This document shows positions 34,465-45,404 of a stretch of 64,000 bases of DNA, in pieces. Every line of letters begins with the position of its first letter. The first letter of the stretch is position 1. The stretch lies in NCBI GenBank assembly GCA_023014485.1, contig JAJOZX010001871.1, positions 113,501 through 177,500 of the forward strand. Direction: 5' to 3'. Source of the DNA: Bathynomus jamesi. Lineage: Eukaryota > Arthropoda > Malacostraca > Isopoda > Cirolanidae. The notes under the pieces were generated by a model. That model saw nothing but the letters and a program-made list of their open reading frames with translations. It did not search any database and had not been told where the DNA came from. The translations under genes were made by a program, and so were the position numbers.

Positions 34465-34720
34465 TAGGCAAAATGCGCCTCGGTGGTGTAGTGGTTAGTG
34501 TCGCTGACTACGAATCCATCGGTCCAGGGTTCGAGACCCCACGTCAGCCGGCGCGCAGCAAAACCCAGCTGTTCATCCTTCCACACAATAAAGAAAGTGG
34601 TTGGTGGATAAATGGGTACCCTAGGTTGCCTAGTGGTTAAGACGCTGGGCTGCTGATGGGGCGGGGTTCGGATTCCACGTTAAACTAAGTCTAAGGTGAA
34701 GTGAAAAGCTTGACCTTCGT
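34465..34720 (+). repeat. SINE with two tRNA-like modules
   Basis: Two tRNA-like segments occur in tandem: 34478-34545 with GTGTAGTGGTTAGTGTCGC and GGTTCGAGACCC, and 34620-34680 with TGCCTAGTGGTTAAGACGC and GGTTCGGATTCC. Both show A-box and B-box order. No tail sequence or target duplication was recognised. Confidence 0.6.
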
Positions 34721-34855
34721 CAGAATGAACAATTCGGGCGGAAGCTAACCAAACGTACCAAAGGTATTGGTATGACTGTTAAACTCTTTGAAATATGTGT
34801 AATGATGAAGGGTCTAACCTTTTCTGGAAGATAGTACTGTCACTAGGTACTTCTT

Positions 34856-35201
34856 GGCAGTAGATATGCCTTCACTTCCTCGATTTAGAAGGGTTCCAGC
34901 TGGGCTGGAAGAGGACTGCGTTCCGTCGGAATACCACCAAACTCCTGAAGATCTTTACAGAAAGTTAGATTATGAAGCTCTCGATCTCGTTATAATGCCC
35001 ATAACTAACAGTTTTAACCGAGCAGACTGCAAAATGTATGTCCAGTTTAAAGAGTTGCTTCTCAAGGATGCAAAAGGATGGACGTTCACAGTAGAAATAG
35101 AGAGTAACCTCTTCAGTACCAACTTTGTACTCACGGGTACCCTTGAACAGAGGAACCTACGTGATGTAGTTACCTACATACAATGTCTGACATCTGGCTA
35201 G
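34856..35201 (+). pseudogene. hAT-type transposase fragment, right LIR1 arm
   Basis: Open frame of 115 codons. It has TPEDLYRKLDYEALDLVI, FNRADCKMYVQF and LLLKDAKGWTF, matching the minus-strand copy at 13505-13740. Similarity to ZMYM1-type hAT transposases is limited to this region. The start of the frame is not a real gene start. Confidence 0.5.
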
Positions 35202-35903
35202 TAAATCTTTTATCTCCTCTGTGATCACATAAGCAGAGTTAATTATAGTGATGCCGCCCCCCAATTACCTGCAGTGAGCGTTCGTTTAGTAGTCTCGTAT
35301 GTATTTGAGCTGGAAAAAGAGGTTGAAAAGTTAAAGATCTTCATTACCAACTATTAAGAACTCCAAGATTTATCAGCAAAAAGGTACCTTTTGGGTTACT
35401 TGTATAATAGGAATGTTTTGTCGATGGATCTACAGCTGAATGTGTAGCTGACATGAATCAGTACAGGTATGATTAGGCGCGCAATTGTTACGTCATCTGT
35501 AATGTATGATTTCACTAAGGGTTGCTATCATTTTGTGTGTGTTTATTAGAGCTGTTTTGCACTCTTCATTGTAAAAGCCTGTAATGATTGAATATTAGAA
35601 CATTTGATAATGTTAAGCCGACGAAGCGACTGAGAAAAATGTAAAGACAACATAAATTATCATGTGAATTGCGAAAAGCCTTTAATTTCGAGGGAAAAAT
35701 AAAAATATTAACTTTGTATACATTAAGGTTAGATTTGTTTCTTTCAGCTCAGATATGAAAAATTGATGATTGCGATATATATATATACTGCGCGGTCATT
35801 GCAGTTATATGCATATATATATATATATATATATCGAGAACTAATATTAATTAGGTTTAGCTCTCTTCATTTATATATTTTTTGTCATGTATTAATTTTA
35901 GCT

Positions 35904-35943
<40 letters not shown>

Positions 35944-36059
35944 AACAGGTAGGGCCTAATACGTTTTTGTTGAAGGAAGTGAATCAGTTTAAACTAGCAA
36001 GCCCTCCACTTTGGTAGAAATATATAAATACTTTTTTTTAAACTTTTTTATTACAGGAT

Positions 36060-36722
36060 GGCTTTTGTAATGTAGGAGCGTATAGGTCGGGAAGTATGAA
36101 TTAAAATTCAATAATAAATTAAAGGAAGAGAGTGGTTGAGCGGTCAGAACTCTAAGAAACACCTCTGTTAATAGCTTTAGGAAAAGAACAGTAACCAACT
36201 ACAACTGCAGCTATAGTTCGTCCAGGAAGGAGATTAGAGATGAGGGTACAAATAGTAGGTTCGATACCGTGGGAGGGACATTTTGACAATTAAAGATTTG
36301 TGGTAGAATCTATCGATAGTTTTTGATATGTCTAACGCAATAGCGAAAGTTTCGCTGAGTCCCCGAAAAGATGACCAACAGTCAGAGATATGCAAGAAGT
36401 TCACCAGTAGTGCGTCCCTTGTGGAATCCGTACTGACGATCTGGAAGAAGATTGTGTGAAGAGAGATGTTTAAGGATCTTCCTATTAATAATAGATTAAA
36501 AATTTGGAAGGGCAAGAAACCAAAGCAATTGGTCATTCGTTGGAGGGTTGAGAGCGGTCTCCTTCTTTGAGAGATGCTGAATAAACGTGAACTTCCAGCA
36601 GGAAGGAAAAGTACTAGATGAGAGACAAAGACGAGGAAAGATAAATCTGTTGTGTGTTCATTCCTCCATAACCAGAAATTTAACCTCAAGTAATACTTAT
36701 GTGAAAGGTAAAGAGCTGCCAA
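36060..36722 (-). pseudogene. LINE reverse transcriptase remnant, right LIR1 arm
   Basis: Inverted copy of 11930-12610, with the same decayed reverse transcriptase blocks. The 162-codon open frame at 36234-36722 is largely a shadow frame, as in the left arm. Confidence 0.65.
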
Positions 36723-36872
36723 TTAAAGTTAATCATCTACAGGTCTAATCATATATATATAAATATAAATATATGTATATAAAACGTAGGTTCACAGTAT
36801 TCTGAACTCGCAGACCTCATATGATGATCAGATTTTTCATTTCTGAAATCTGAATTTTTAACGAATCAGCAC

Positions 36873-36881
36873 TCCAATTTG
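36873..36881. other. Empty paralogous target site of the 10698 MITE
   Basis: CCAATTTGG here corresponds to the duplicated ACAAATTGG that flanks the MITE in the left arm. The sequences on both sides align to the MITE's outer flanks. Confidence 0.85.
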
Positions 36882-37024
36882 GTTGTATATATTGTAGGGC
36901 ATCGAAAATTAATCATTTTTAGGAAAAAAGTGATGAATAATTAAATGTTCTAATTAATCAATGATTAACTGATTAAATATGAATAAAAATTAAATGCTTC
37001 TGAAAAGAGTAAGAAAGAGCTTTA

Positions 37025-37811
37025 TTGTTTCTGTTGCGTGCGATAAGACCGAAGAAAACATTTTACTCAAACATTTAGTTTGTTTTATCGTTCAAGAAAT
37101 CAGGCATGGGCGGAATAGACAATTTATACATGGAAAAAGAAGCCAAATTCAAATGATACATTACAAAATTTAAGATAGAATAATGCTTAAATTATGAGGA
37201 AAATTAATAATTTCCACCATTTTCTAAAAATCTCTTTTGATTAATTAATGATTAAATTCGAAACAATGATTAACTGATTAATCAGAATCATACCCTAAAT
37301 AGCTATAACGTCTAAGTGCTTACCTATCTAGCTGTTTATCGATGGTCAGGTAGATATATGAAATGAGGTTATTGGATGATAGTTAATATGTTTTAAGTGA
37401 AAATTTTCATTTGATACACTGATTGTTTTAGCGTAATTTAGTTGTAATGATGGCAGTATCTTTGTTGTTTAATATTTGCAGACCTGCACACTTTATACGA
37501 GCTACCTTGGTATTTATTAAAGCGTAATCATGTTTGCATACTCATGCATCAGACAAACTTTGGGTACATTTGGTTGTTTCAGGTATATTACATACCAACA
37601 TCTATGTGATGAATGCTTACCTAGAGAGATATGTAGAAATGAAGATAGGTTTTAAACTACTGTTACTACTGTCACTACTACTACTACTACTAATAATAAT
37701 AATAATAAAAATACAGTTTCCTCCGACGCCCAACTTCTTACTTGCAGCAGATAAATGGTGTACATTCTGTTGAAAGATGGGTACAAATCGAGCACAGAAA
37801 TAAGTAAGAAG

Positions 37812-37870
<59 letters not shown>

Positions 37871-37885
37871 ATACTGTATATATAT
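37025..37885. other. LIR1 right arm, segment with no counterpart in left arm
   Basis: About 860 bp without gene similarity. It includes an ACT/TAA-type run at 37660-37710 and a TA run at 37814-37892. The left arm holds tRNA-like array 1 in the same place. Confidence 0.6.
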
Positions 37886-38066
37886 ATCACAGAGAATACA
37901 TGGATTTAGAATATTGGATTTAGGACTATTTTTTGCTCGACAATCTTTGCTACGGGGTTTAATACTAGAGTTATGCCCTGAAAAATTCACCGTACGTTTT
38001 CTATTAATTGAAAATATTAAGAAAGTTGATTTTCGGGACAAACCATCTTACCTGGTTATATACATA

Positions 38067-38105
<39 letters not shown>

Positions 38106-38183
38106 TATTGCTAATGGTATAATAATGATGATAAACTTAGTAGGACTATAGGAAATGAAATAGCATGATTAAAGAGTATAATG

Positions 38184-38300
38184 AACAATTTTGGCATAGT
38201 GACAAGGAGCACCATCATGTTGATAGACGACGGGGCTAGGATTGTTAGTACCGTCGTCTATCAACATGATGGTGCTCCTTGTCACTATGCCAAAATTGTT
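38184..38300. repeat. 50-bp perfect inverted repeat, 17-bp loop
   Basis: 38184-38233 and 38251-38300 are perfect complements, for example AACAATTTTGGCATAGTGAC at the outside. The loop is 38234-38250. The right half is the start of a DD41D transposase fragment, so the left half is an inverted copy of the same piece. Confidence 0.95.
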
Positions 38301-38690
38301 CAGGATTATCTAAATGGACGTTTTCCAAATCGCTGGATCGGTCGCGGAAGCAAGAGACCTTGGCCAGCGAGATCACCAGATTTAACCCCTTTAGATTTCT
38401 TTGCATGGGGCTTTATCAAATCGCACGTCTATCAGATGAAGATTACGAGTCTTGAAAACTTACGTACACGTATACGAACTGCTGCAGATAACATAACCCC
38501 GCAAATGCTCCAGAATGTGTTTAGAAATGCTGCGGAACGATTTGAGCTGTGCAGGGATACTGATGGGCGTCACGTCGAATCCTACTCTTAATTATTTAAT
38601 AAATGTTACCACTTTATCATTTTATGATTGAATTCCATATAATTTCCAAGTGCTTCACAAAAATAGATCCTGACTTTATGTACACCCTGT
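38251..38690 (+). pseudogene. DD41D mariner fragment, 3' part
   Basis: The open frame (to 38591) carries YQHDGAPCHYAK and ARSPDLTPLDFFAWGF. The second and third catalytic Asp are 41 residues apart, so it belongs to the same DD41D group as 27563-28714 but to a different subfamily. The N-terminus and first Asp are missing. A terminal-repeat-like TACACCCTGTA ends near 38692. Confidence 0.8.
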
Positions 38691-38696
38691 AACCAT

Positions 38697-39032
<336 letters not shown>

Positions 39033-39124
39033 TTCTCAACCCTTCGTTCAAGTGCGTAATGGAGCCCCATTATGAAACCCTAAGACTTGTCTACCAGTAA
39101 TAACAAACAATAAGTTTTCTGTTT

Positions 39125-39690
39125 TAGGTTTCGAAGATGCTGATGAACCGGAAATACGACTCGGTGGTGATTCCATTATTCGAGGGCAACTCGAGGAATT
39201 TTGTGGGAGAAACCCAAGTCGTAGGCGCCGTTACTACTACCCTGGTGACCCTGGTGCAAGGGTGGAAGATATAACTAAGAGTGTTGACCATTTTACAGAA
39301 GGAACCTCTGAGGACACAACGTGTTATTCATGTTGGTACTAATAACTTTTTAAATTCTAGATCGAAAGAGCTGCTGGCGAGGTACAGGGTCTTAGTAGAA
39401 CGACTAAAGGAAAAAACTAATAAGATTGTTTTAACAGGTATACTTCCTCGAATTATCCAACGCAGCGACTTCTACAGCAAGGCGATCTATGTCAACAATA
39501 ACCTAATGTCTCTTTGCCAAAAGGAAGGAGTGCATTTTAGGAATTTTTTGGAGCAGTTTCTACGGCAGGAGAGACTTGTTCCTCGTAGATGGACTTCATC
39601 TTAATGACGTTGGAGCTGCGCGTTTAGGAAGACTATTTCATAATGCTGTCTCTTCTTTTCAGGCTGCCGTAACTCGAACGGTCCCGGCGT
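39125..39690 (+). pseudogene. CR1 ORF1 esterase domain
   Basis: The blocks GGDSIIRGQLEEF (nucleophile Ser), VIHVGTNN and DGLHLNDVGAARLGR match an SGNH/GDSL-type esterase, known in CR1-clade ORF1 proteins. The three blocks fall in different frames, so at least two frameshifts are present. The middle frame is open at 39281-39604. Confidence 0.78.
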
Positions 39691-39738
39691 AATTTCTTCA
39701 AATTTCCCTGCGCTCGCGGTGTCGCAATTCCAAACAAT

Positions 39739-40497
39739 TTGAAAGTTCTATCCTTAAATGTTCGTAGCGTACGAAATAACATAAACGAATTTTTTTCTTT
39801 AATTGCTTGTAAAGACTATGATTTAATTGCGATAAATGAATCGTGGCTTAGCGCTGAAACACGTGACTTTGTAGGGGAGTATCAAATTAGAGGATATAGA
39901 CTTTTTGTTAAAAACAGAATAGGTAGGCGAGGAGGCGGTTTTATGTTGTATATCAAAGATAATATTGCGAACGTTATAGAAGTAAAGCACAGAATTCCAG
40001 AACCGATAGATTCGACTCTAGCAGAACTTTAATTGAACGATTTCAAACTTGTTGTTGCGGTAATATATAAGCCCCCTAATCAAACAGCTGATACGGATGA
40101 AGCGTTATATCGTGAACTAAAGCGAATAATAGGTAGTGAGCAGGCCTTAGTTATGGGTGACTTTAATTGCGCCAACGTGAATTACGATACAATGCAGGGA
40201 GACGCGGAAGGTAATCGTTTAGTGATTGATTTTCTCGAGGATAGCTTTCTTATTCAAAAGTTTGGGGAACCTACGAGGTTGGACCGCATTTTAGATTTAG
40301 TAATAACTAAAGATGATAGGCTAATCACGGATCTTCAAGTAGTAGAACCGTTAAGCAATAGCGATAACAATATGGTAGAGTTTGTCCTCTCAGCAAGTCA
40401 CTCGAAACCAGCTAACTCGACGAAAATTCCTAACTTCCAGCACGCAGACCTTTGTAAATTACAAATGAATTGTCACACGTCTATTGGGAAAACGTAA
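39739..40497 (+). pseudogene. CR1 apurinic-type endonuclease
   Basis: One frame, interrupted by a single TAA at 40030-40032. Blocks include LSLNVRSVRNNINEFF, DLIAINESWLSAET, GDFNCANVNYD and SNSDNNMVEF. The Glu in NESWL and the Asp of GDFN are the metal-binding and catalytic positions. The last block has Asn where the family usually has His in SDH. It would nick target DNA for reverse transcription. Confidence 0.85.
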
Positions 40498-41040
40498 TGG
40501 GGACCTCCAACGCAAAACTAATGTGGGAATCGTTTGAAACAGGATTTAGGACTATAATTGAGGAATGTGTACCGTACAAAATTAAGCGTGCGAAAGTAAA
40601 CAACAAACCCTTGTAGTTTACTTCTAGAGTAGGAGAAATTATAAAGAGTACAGATAGGGTTTATAGGCTACATAAGTGCGATAAAGACAATTTGTGGTTG
40701 TGAAACAACTACATATCTCCAAGGCGTGAAGCGAAAAGTGTAATAAAGAATTCCAAGCGCGAATTTGAAATCTCCATAGCTCGTGACGGTAAAGAAAACC
40801 CCACACCATTCTTTCAATACGTCAAGAACACAGTAAAAAAATCCAGTAAAAAGTGTCTTGGGGCCGTTGAAAAATGTTATAGGAGAGGTAATTTCTGAAA
40901 ACAAGGCAATGGCTACCTTGCTAAACAAATTTTTTACATCAGTTTTTACTATAGAAGATGTAACAAATATCCCTACCGTCATAGACATAATACATTTTGA
41001 TAATGGTAATATTTTGGATAATATTGTGGTTAGTGAAAGG

Positions 41041-42019
41041 GAGTAATGCGCTCAATTGCTAAAATGAAAATGCGTAAATCACCGGGGCCGGATTCCATAT
41101 ATCCCATACAAGTAAAAGAATTAAAATAAAGCATTGTTATGCCGCTAACAAAGATTTTTAATGCGTCTATTTCTGAGGGGTGCGTACCAGATAATTTCAA
41201 GTTAGCAAATGTAACACTTATCTTTAAGAAAGGCGATAAAGGTGCGGCGGGAAATTATAGGCCAATCAGTTTAACGTCTGTTGTAGTCAAGCTACTGGAA
41301 TCAGTAATTAGGGATCGTATAGTCGAACACTTAGAATTGCATAACTTGGTTAGAAATACGCATCACGGTTTTAAGCGAAACAAATCTTACTTAACTCATC
41401 TTTTAGAATTTTTTCAAAGCTTGGTTGAAGTTTACGATAGTCGTCGGGCGGTTGATATAGTGTATTTAGATTTTCAAAAAGCGTTTGACACCGTACCGCA
41501 CAAAAGACTCATTGAAAAAAACTAAGACTCATGTAATCAGGGGTGTAGTAATAAATTTGATAGAAGAGTGGTTGCGAGGTAGGAAACAGAGGGTGGTCGT
41601 TGATGGAGCGGAGTCGTCTTGGGCTAATGTAGCGAGCGACGTTCCTCAATGCTCTGTATTGGGCCCCTTGCTTTTTCTTATATGTATTAACGATTTAGAT
41701 GTCGGCTTAGTCAGAACAGTTTCAAAGTTTGCGGATGATTAGAAGTTGGGTGGTAGGGCGAATAATGACGAAGATAGCGGTAAAATCCAGGAAGATCTGA
41801 ATAAAATCGTTCATTGGTCAGTCACATGGCAAATGAGAGTTAACGTCGATAAGTGCAAAATTTTACATATAGGTTCGCGTAACGGTAATTTTACGTATAG
41901 TATGTCAGGGAAGGAGTTAGCAAGCATAGAGCAGGAGAAAGATTTAGGAGTTATAGTCACTGATGATTTAAAAGTACCGAAACAATTATGGCAGTGGTCA
42001 ATAAAGCGAACAAAGTGCT
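41041..42019 (+). pseudogene. CR1 reverse transcriptase, 5' part
   Basis: Frame 41139-41525 has FKKGDKGAAGNYRPISLTS, RNTHHGFKRNKSYLTHLLEF and DIVYLDFQKAFDTVPH. Frame 41485-41742 has RGRKQRVVVDGAESSW, CSVLGPLLFLICINDLD and the catalytic FADD, followed by a stop. Frame 41746-42021 continues with VDKCKILHIGSRNG and EKDLGVIVTDDLK. The MULE insertion then cuts it. Confidence 0.87.
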
Positions 42020-42225
42020 AGGTTTTATCCATCTAGGACGTTTTGGCGCCGACATTTTGGCGCTGGACGTTTTGGCGCCGCCGTTTGGGCGCCACCGTTT
42101 GGGCGCGGAGCCGGTTTGGCGCCGCCGTTAATTAGTATTAAGTATTAAATAGTAATACTTGGTTATTAACCCGAAGTGCTGTCTGTCTTTTGAGATAAGT
42201 TGTGTTGTTGCCCTTAATAGCATAA

Positions 42226-42374
42226 ATGTCTGAAAATATATCAAGTAAGAAAGGGAAACAGAAGTTTTCACATAATGGATATTTGTATGTGTTTGATAAA
42301 TGTAGCAAGCGCGACCCTTCGTTACTGTTTTGGCGGTGCGAGCAAAAGAGTCAGTGTATTGTAAGGTGTATAAT
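42226..42374 (+). pseudogene. FLYWCH zinc finger fragment of the MULE
   Basis: The start is ATG at 42226. The frame has FSHNGYLYVFDKCSKRD, LLFWRCEQKSQCIVRC, with the FLYWCH spacing (Phe, Tyr, Trp-x-Cys, Cys). FLYWCH domains bind DNA in many MULE-type proteins. Element C enters directly after it, so the C-terminal part of the finger is missing. Confidence 0.75.
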
Positions 42375-44528
42375 TAGGGTGGATCGATTTTACATTTTTT
42401 TCGATTTCCATATTCTAATAGAGAGAAAAACTTGCGTATGCATGAGAAAATAGCCTCTGCAAAATCTTAGCTTAATAGGTAATCATCTTCTGCCCCCGGC
42501 AGAGCGATGAAAATCATATTTTAGTAGTCAAAAACGTATTTTTCTTATAATTTTTAAAATATTTCAATATGCATCAAAATTATTCCTAATAACTATAAAG
42601 TCGATGAAAAAGACCTCATATGATCGTTTTTCCAAGCGCGTTGTCCTACGTTAATATCTTTTGCCCCCGGCAACAACGTCAAATGTTGAAAAAATAGGTA
42701 ATTTATATACATATTTTCAGATCGGCTCTTTGTCTTAAATAATGCATTTATATATTTCCCATAGCATTTATATCGTTGCTTAGGCATGAAATAACACACA
42801 CGCAAAATTTTATGACTCCAGGCTTGGGTTTAAAGGTCATCTCTGGTGAGTGCTGCCAGCAGCAGCTGCCACTGACGCGCCAGTACGCACTGCGCAGTTC
42901 CCTCAATTGCCTTTTGACAGCGTCGAAGGCAGGTGTGTATTTGGACGGCAAAACAACTGGGCCAATGGGCTTTACTGGACCAGATGGAAAACAACTGAAC
43001 GACTGCGAAAAACTTCCAATTACAGAATTCGATGCCATTCCATCTCCCGACATTGACATAGATGATGCCGAGTTGAGCACTGACCAAAAATATTTATTAG
43101 GCATCTACAGAGCAGTGTCGAGCGGTAGCTGCTCTTCAGCTCTCGCGGCTCGAAATCCAGGTAAGATGGCGCATTCCAGGTGGCAGACAACAGCAAATAG
43201 ATTTCTGCGCCTCTATGTTTCAACCAGTGAACCCTCCAGCACCTTCAACGAAATTGTGCGATTCATTATGACAGTTTACGCACCAATTTGGTTTAAGATA
43301 AAGAAAAACTCCAGTTTCACTGAGGGCGTAAAACATTTTTTCGAAATGGTGCTTCTCTCTCAGACCATGCCTCAAAGATCTAAGACAATCGCCAACAAAG
43401 TCCTCCGTAGAAATTCTTTCTTTGCTCACCCAGAAAATATTTTGATCTCCATGCTACATGCCGATGAGCAACACATAAGAGAATTGGGATGGAGAAGAAT
43501 ATTAAAAGCACGATCAAAACAATCACCAGCGGGGGAAATTCGAGCCTTCGCCATGCCTGAGCTGCTCTACGATAGTCAAAACTATTACGAAATGATCAAC
43601 TGGCAAACGGCTGAGGTGACCGAACCCCCCGTTACAAAAACAATACCTGATACCCAAATAAAAGAGTTTGTTGAGACGGGAGACCAGCCTGATGGACTGA
43701 TCCCACTATTCCCTTGTCATACTCAAGCGGTCGAGAGACTCATCAAATTAGTAACCGAAGCCTCTGCCAGTGTAAGTGGAATAGAAGAGAGGGACGGATT
43801 CATCCGCTCCCGTCTTCACTCCCGAACAAAAATTCCACGATTTGATTCTAAGAAAGATTAACGTATGTAAATCGACATGCAGCCAAAGGAAGGGTGGTTG
43901 GGGCTGGATAGGGTGGAACTCGACGTACAGCCACCTCCTCGTGGTGAGTTCTGGGTTGCTAATTTTATAAAATTAGCAAGCGAGGAGCTGTACTTACAGT
44001 AGTACTTATCGTACTTATAACATCGCATTAACGTAATTATAATCCACATTTAGACTTTTCTCGGGGACAGAAGATATTACTCTAGAGTCATAAAATTTTG
44101 CGTGTGTGTTATTTCATGCCTAAGCAACGATATAAATGCTATGGGAAATATATAAATGCATTATTTAAGACAAAGAGCCGATCTGAAAATATGTATATAA
44201 ATTACCTATTTTTTCAACATTTGACGTTGTTGCCGGGGGCAAAAGATATTAACGTAGGACAACGCGCTTGGAAAAACGATCATATGAGGTCTTTTTCATC
44301 GACTTTATAGTTATTAGGCATAATTTTGATGCATATTGAAATATTTTAAAAATTATAAGAAAAATACGTTTTTGACTACTGAAATATGATTTTCATCGCT
44401 CTGCCGGGGGCAGAAACTGATTACCTATTAAGCTAAGATTTTGCAGAGGCTATTTTCTCATGCATGCGCAAGTGTTTGTCTCTATTAGAATATGGAAATC
44501 GAAAAAAATGTAAAATCGATCCACCCTA
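42375..44528 (+). mobile_element. Element C: truncated A-E family member inside the MULE
   Basis: 2154 bp, starting TAGGGTGGATCGATTTTACA and ending with its complement. The terminal inverted repeats are unusually long, about 444 bp each (42375-42818 and 44085-44528). Each carries two GC-rich motifs around TGCCCCCGGCA (42487-42504, 42661-42673, 44232-44245, 44400-44416). A clean 8-bp duplication is not present: TGTATAAT on the left against a disturbed TGTAT-CTAT-AAT on the right. An internal deletion has removed the catalytic N-terminal half of the gene. Confidence 0.88.
42776..43861 (+). pseudogene. Element C transposase C-terminal half, open frame
   Basis: The first 50 codons of this 361-codon frame come from the terminal repeat and leader. 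Family sequence begins at about 42940 (LDGKTTGPMGF) and runs to the stop at 43861. Blocks: GPDGKQLNDCEKLPIT, LSTDQKYLLGIYRAVSSG, HSRWQTTANRFLRLYVS, FFAHPENILISML, HTQAVERLIKLVTEAS. The first and second catalytic Asp regions are missing. It could not act as a transposase by itself. Confidence 0.8.
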
Positions 44529-44569
44529 GCTGTATCTATAATATGGGTACTTTTCCGTTATCTGCCCCA

Positions 44570-44722
44570 TTGACGATTGGTTAGGTTCAGTCATGATATT
44601 TTCGTTAAAACTAACAAAAATATCACAACTTAACCTAACCAATCGTCACTGCCCGGTCAGGTCAACTGTACGCCCTTGACGATTGGTTAGGTTAAGTCGT
44701 GATATTTTCGTTAGTTTTAAAA
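44570..44722. repeat. Foldback palindrome, copy 3, in the MULE
   Basis: Arms with GACGATTGGTTAGGTTAAGT and AACTTAACCTAACCAATCGT surround a spacer containing TACGCCCTTGACG, as in the copies at 10766 and 22990. It lies in the MULE's right part. Confidence 0.83.
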
Positions 44723-44850
44723 AAAATTAACTAATTAACGGCGGCCCCAAACCGGCTCCGGGCCCAAACGGCGGCGCCCAAACGGTGGCGCCCAAACGGC
44801 GGCGCCAAAACGTCGACGCCAGAACGTCGGCGCCAAAACGTCCCATTCCG

Positions 44851-45404
44851 AGGTTTTATAGCTCGAAATTTTTAATACAAATCGCGCGATATTATTGTTC
44901 CTCTTTATAAATCATTAGTTAGACCTCATTTGGAGTACGCGATCCAATTTTGGAATCCGCATATGGAAAAGATATAGACAAAGTCGAAAGAGTTCAAAGA
45001 CGAGCAACTAAGATGATTCCGTCGCTTAGGTCGAAGTCGTACGAGGATAGGCTTAAGGAGTTAAAATTGACTACACTCGAGACTAGGAGGCTAAGTGGCG
45101 ATCTAATCCAGGTTTTCAAAATTATGAATGGGTTCGATAACGTAGATAGTGATAGCTTTTTCGAAATATCTCAATATAATAGGACTAGAAATAACGGATG
45201 TAAGTTGACAAGTATGTTGGTTTGGTTTGCTCATTGTATCAGTTGCTCGGAGACAGAAGGTTCGAGACAGCAGTTGCCAAAAACTTTTTTACGCATACAA
45301 TAGTAAATAGGTGAAATAGTTTGCCGGTAGAAGTAATTAGTAGCTCATCTATAAACATGTCTAAAAATCGATTAGACGCATATGTTCTACAGATCTACAG
45401 AAGC
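44851..45404 (+). pseudogene. CR1 reverse transcriptase, C-terminal part
   Basis: This resumes after the MULE with its duplicated AGGTTTTAT. Frame 44950-45303 has VERVQRRATKMIPSLRSKSY and LETRRLSGDLIQVFKIMNG. The last residues, an RWNSLPVEVIS-type block, are readable to about 45404 after a frameshift. Confidence 0.85.

Larger units (their letters stand above)
34766..38182 (-). repeat. Right arm of large inverted repeat LIR1
   Basis: Inverted counterpart of 8895-13832. It starts within the hAT-like fragment's flank and ends at 38182, where a fold-back hairpin begins. It lacks the MITE, R1 and the tRNA-like array of the left arm. A short tRNA-array relic, ACTGCGCGGTCATTGCAGTT, lies at about 35788-35807. 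Confidence 0.85.
42020..44859. mobile_element. MULE-like element in the CR1 LINE, with 9-bp duplication
   Basis: AGGTTTTAT flanks it at 42020-42028 and 44851-44859, where the LINE reading resumes. The terminal inverted repeats (about 42035-42128 and 44729-44845) are made of repeated modules such as GACGTTTTGGCGCC and GTTTGGGCGCC. It encodes a FLYWCH finger fragment and now holds element C. A 9-bp duplication and FLYWCH finger fit a MULE. The catalytic gene is absent, so it is non-autonomous. Confidence 0.85.
39125..45404 (+). mobile_element. CR1-like LINE, interrupted by a MULE
   Basis: The plus-strand order is an ORF1-type esterase (39125-39690), an endonuclease (39739-40497), a reverse transcriptase (41139-42019) and a C-terminal region resuming at 44851-45404. 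A MULE occupies 42029-44850 and splits the reverse transcriptase. Multiple stops and frameshifts show that it is dead. Confidence 0.88.

Noticed and set aside
8895..38182. Assembly artefact as the cause of LIR1
   Set aside because: Arms differ at many bases and by large insertions, including a MITE with its own duplication, so they are real separate copies.
42593..42805. Possible small host gene next to element C
   Set aside because: It is the complement of the terminal repeat, present at both ends of C and D.
44098..44310. A 70-codon frame repeated at 42593, 44098, 46636 and 48242
   Set aside because: It lies inside the long terminal inverted repeats of elements C and D, so its conservation follows from the repeat itself.
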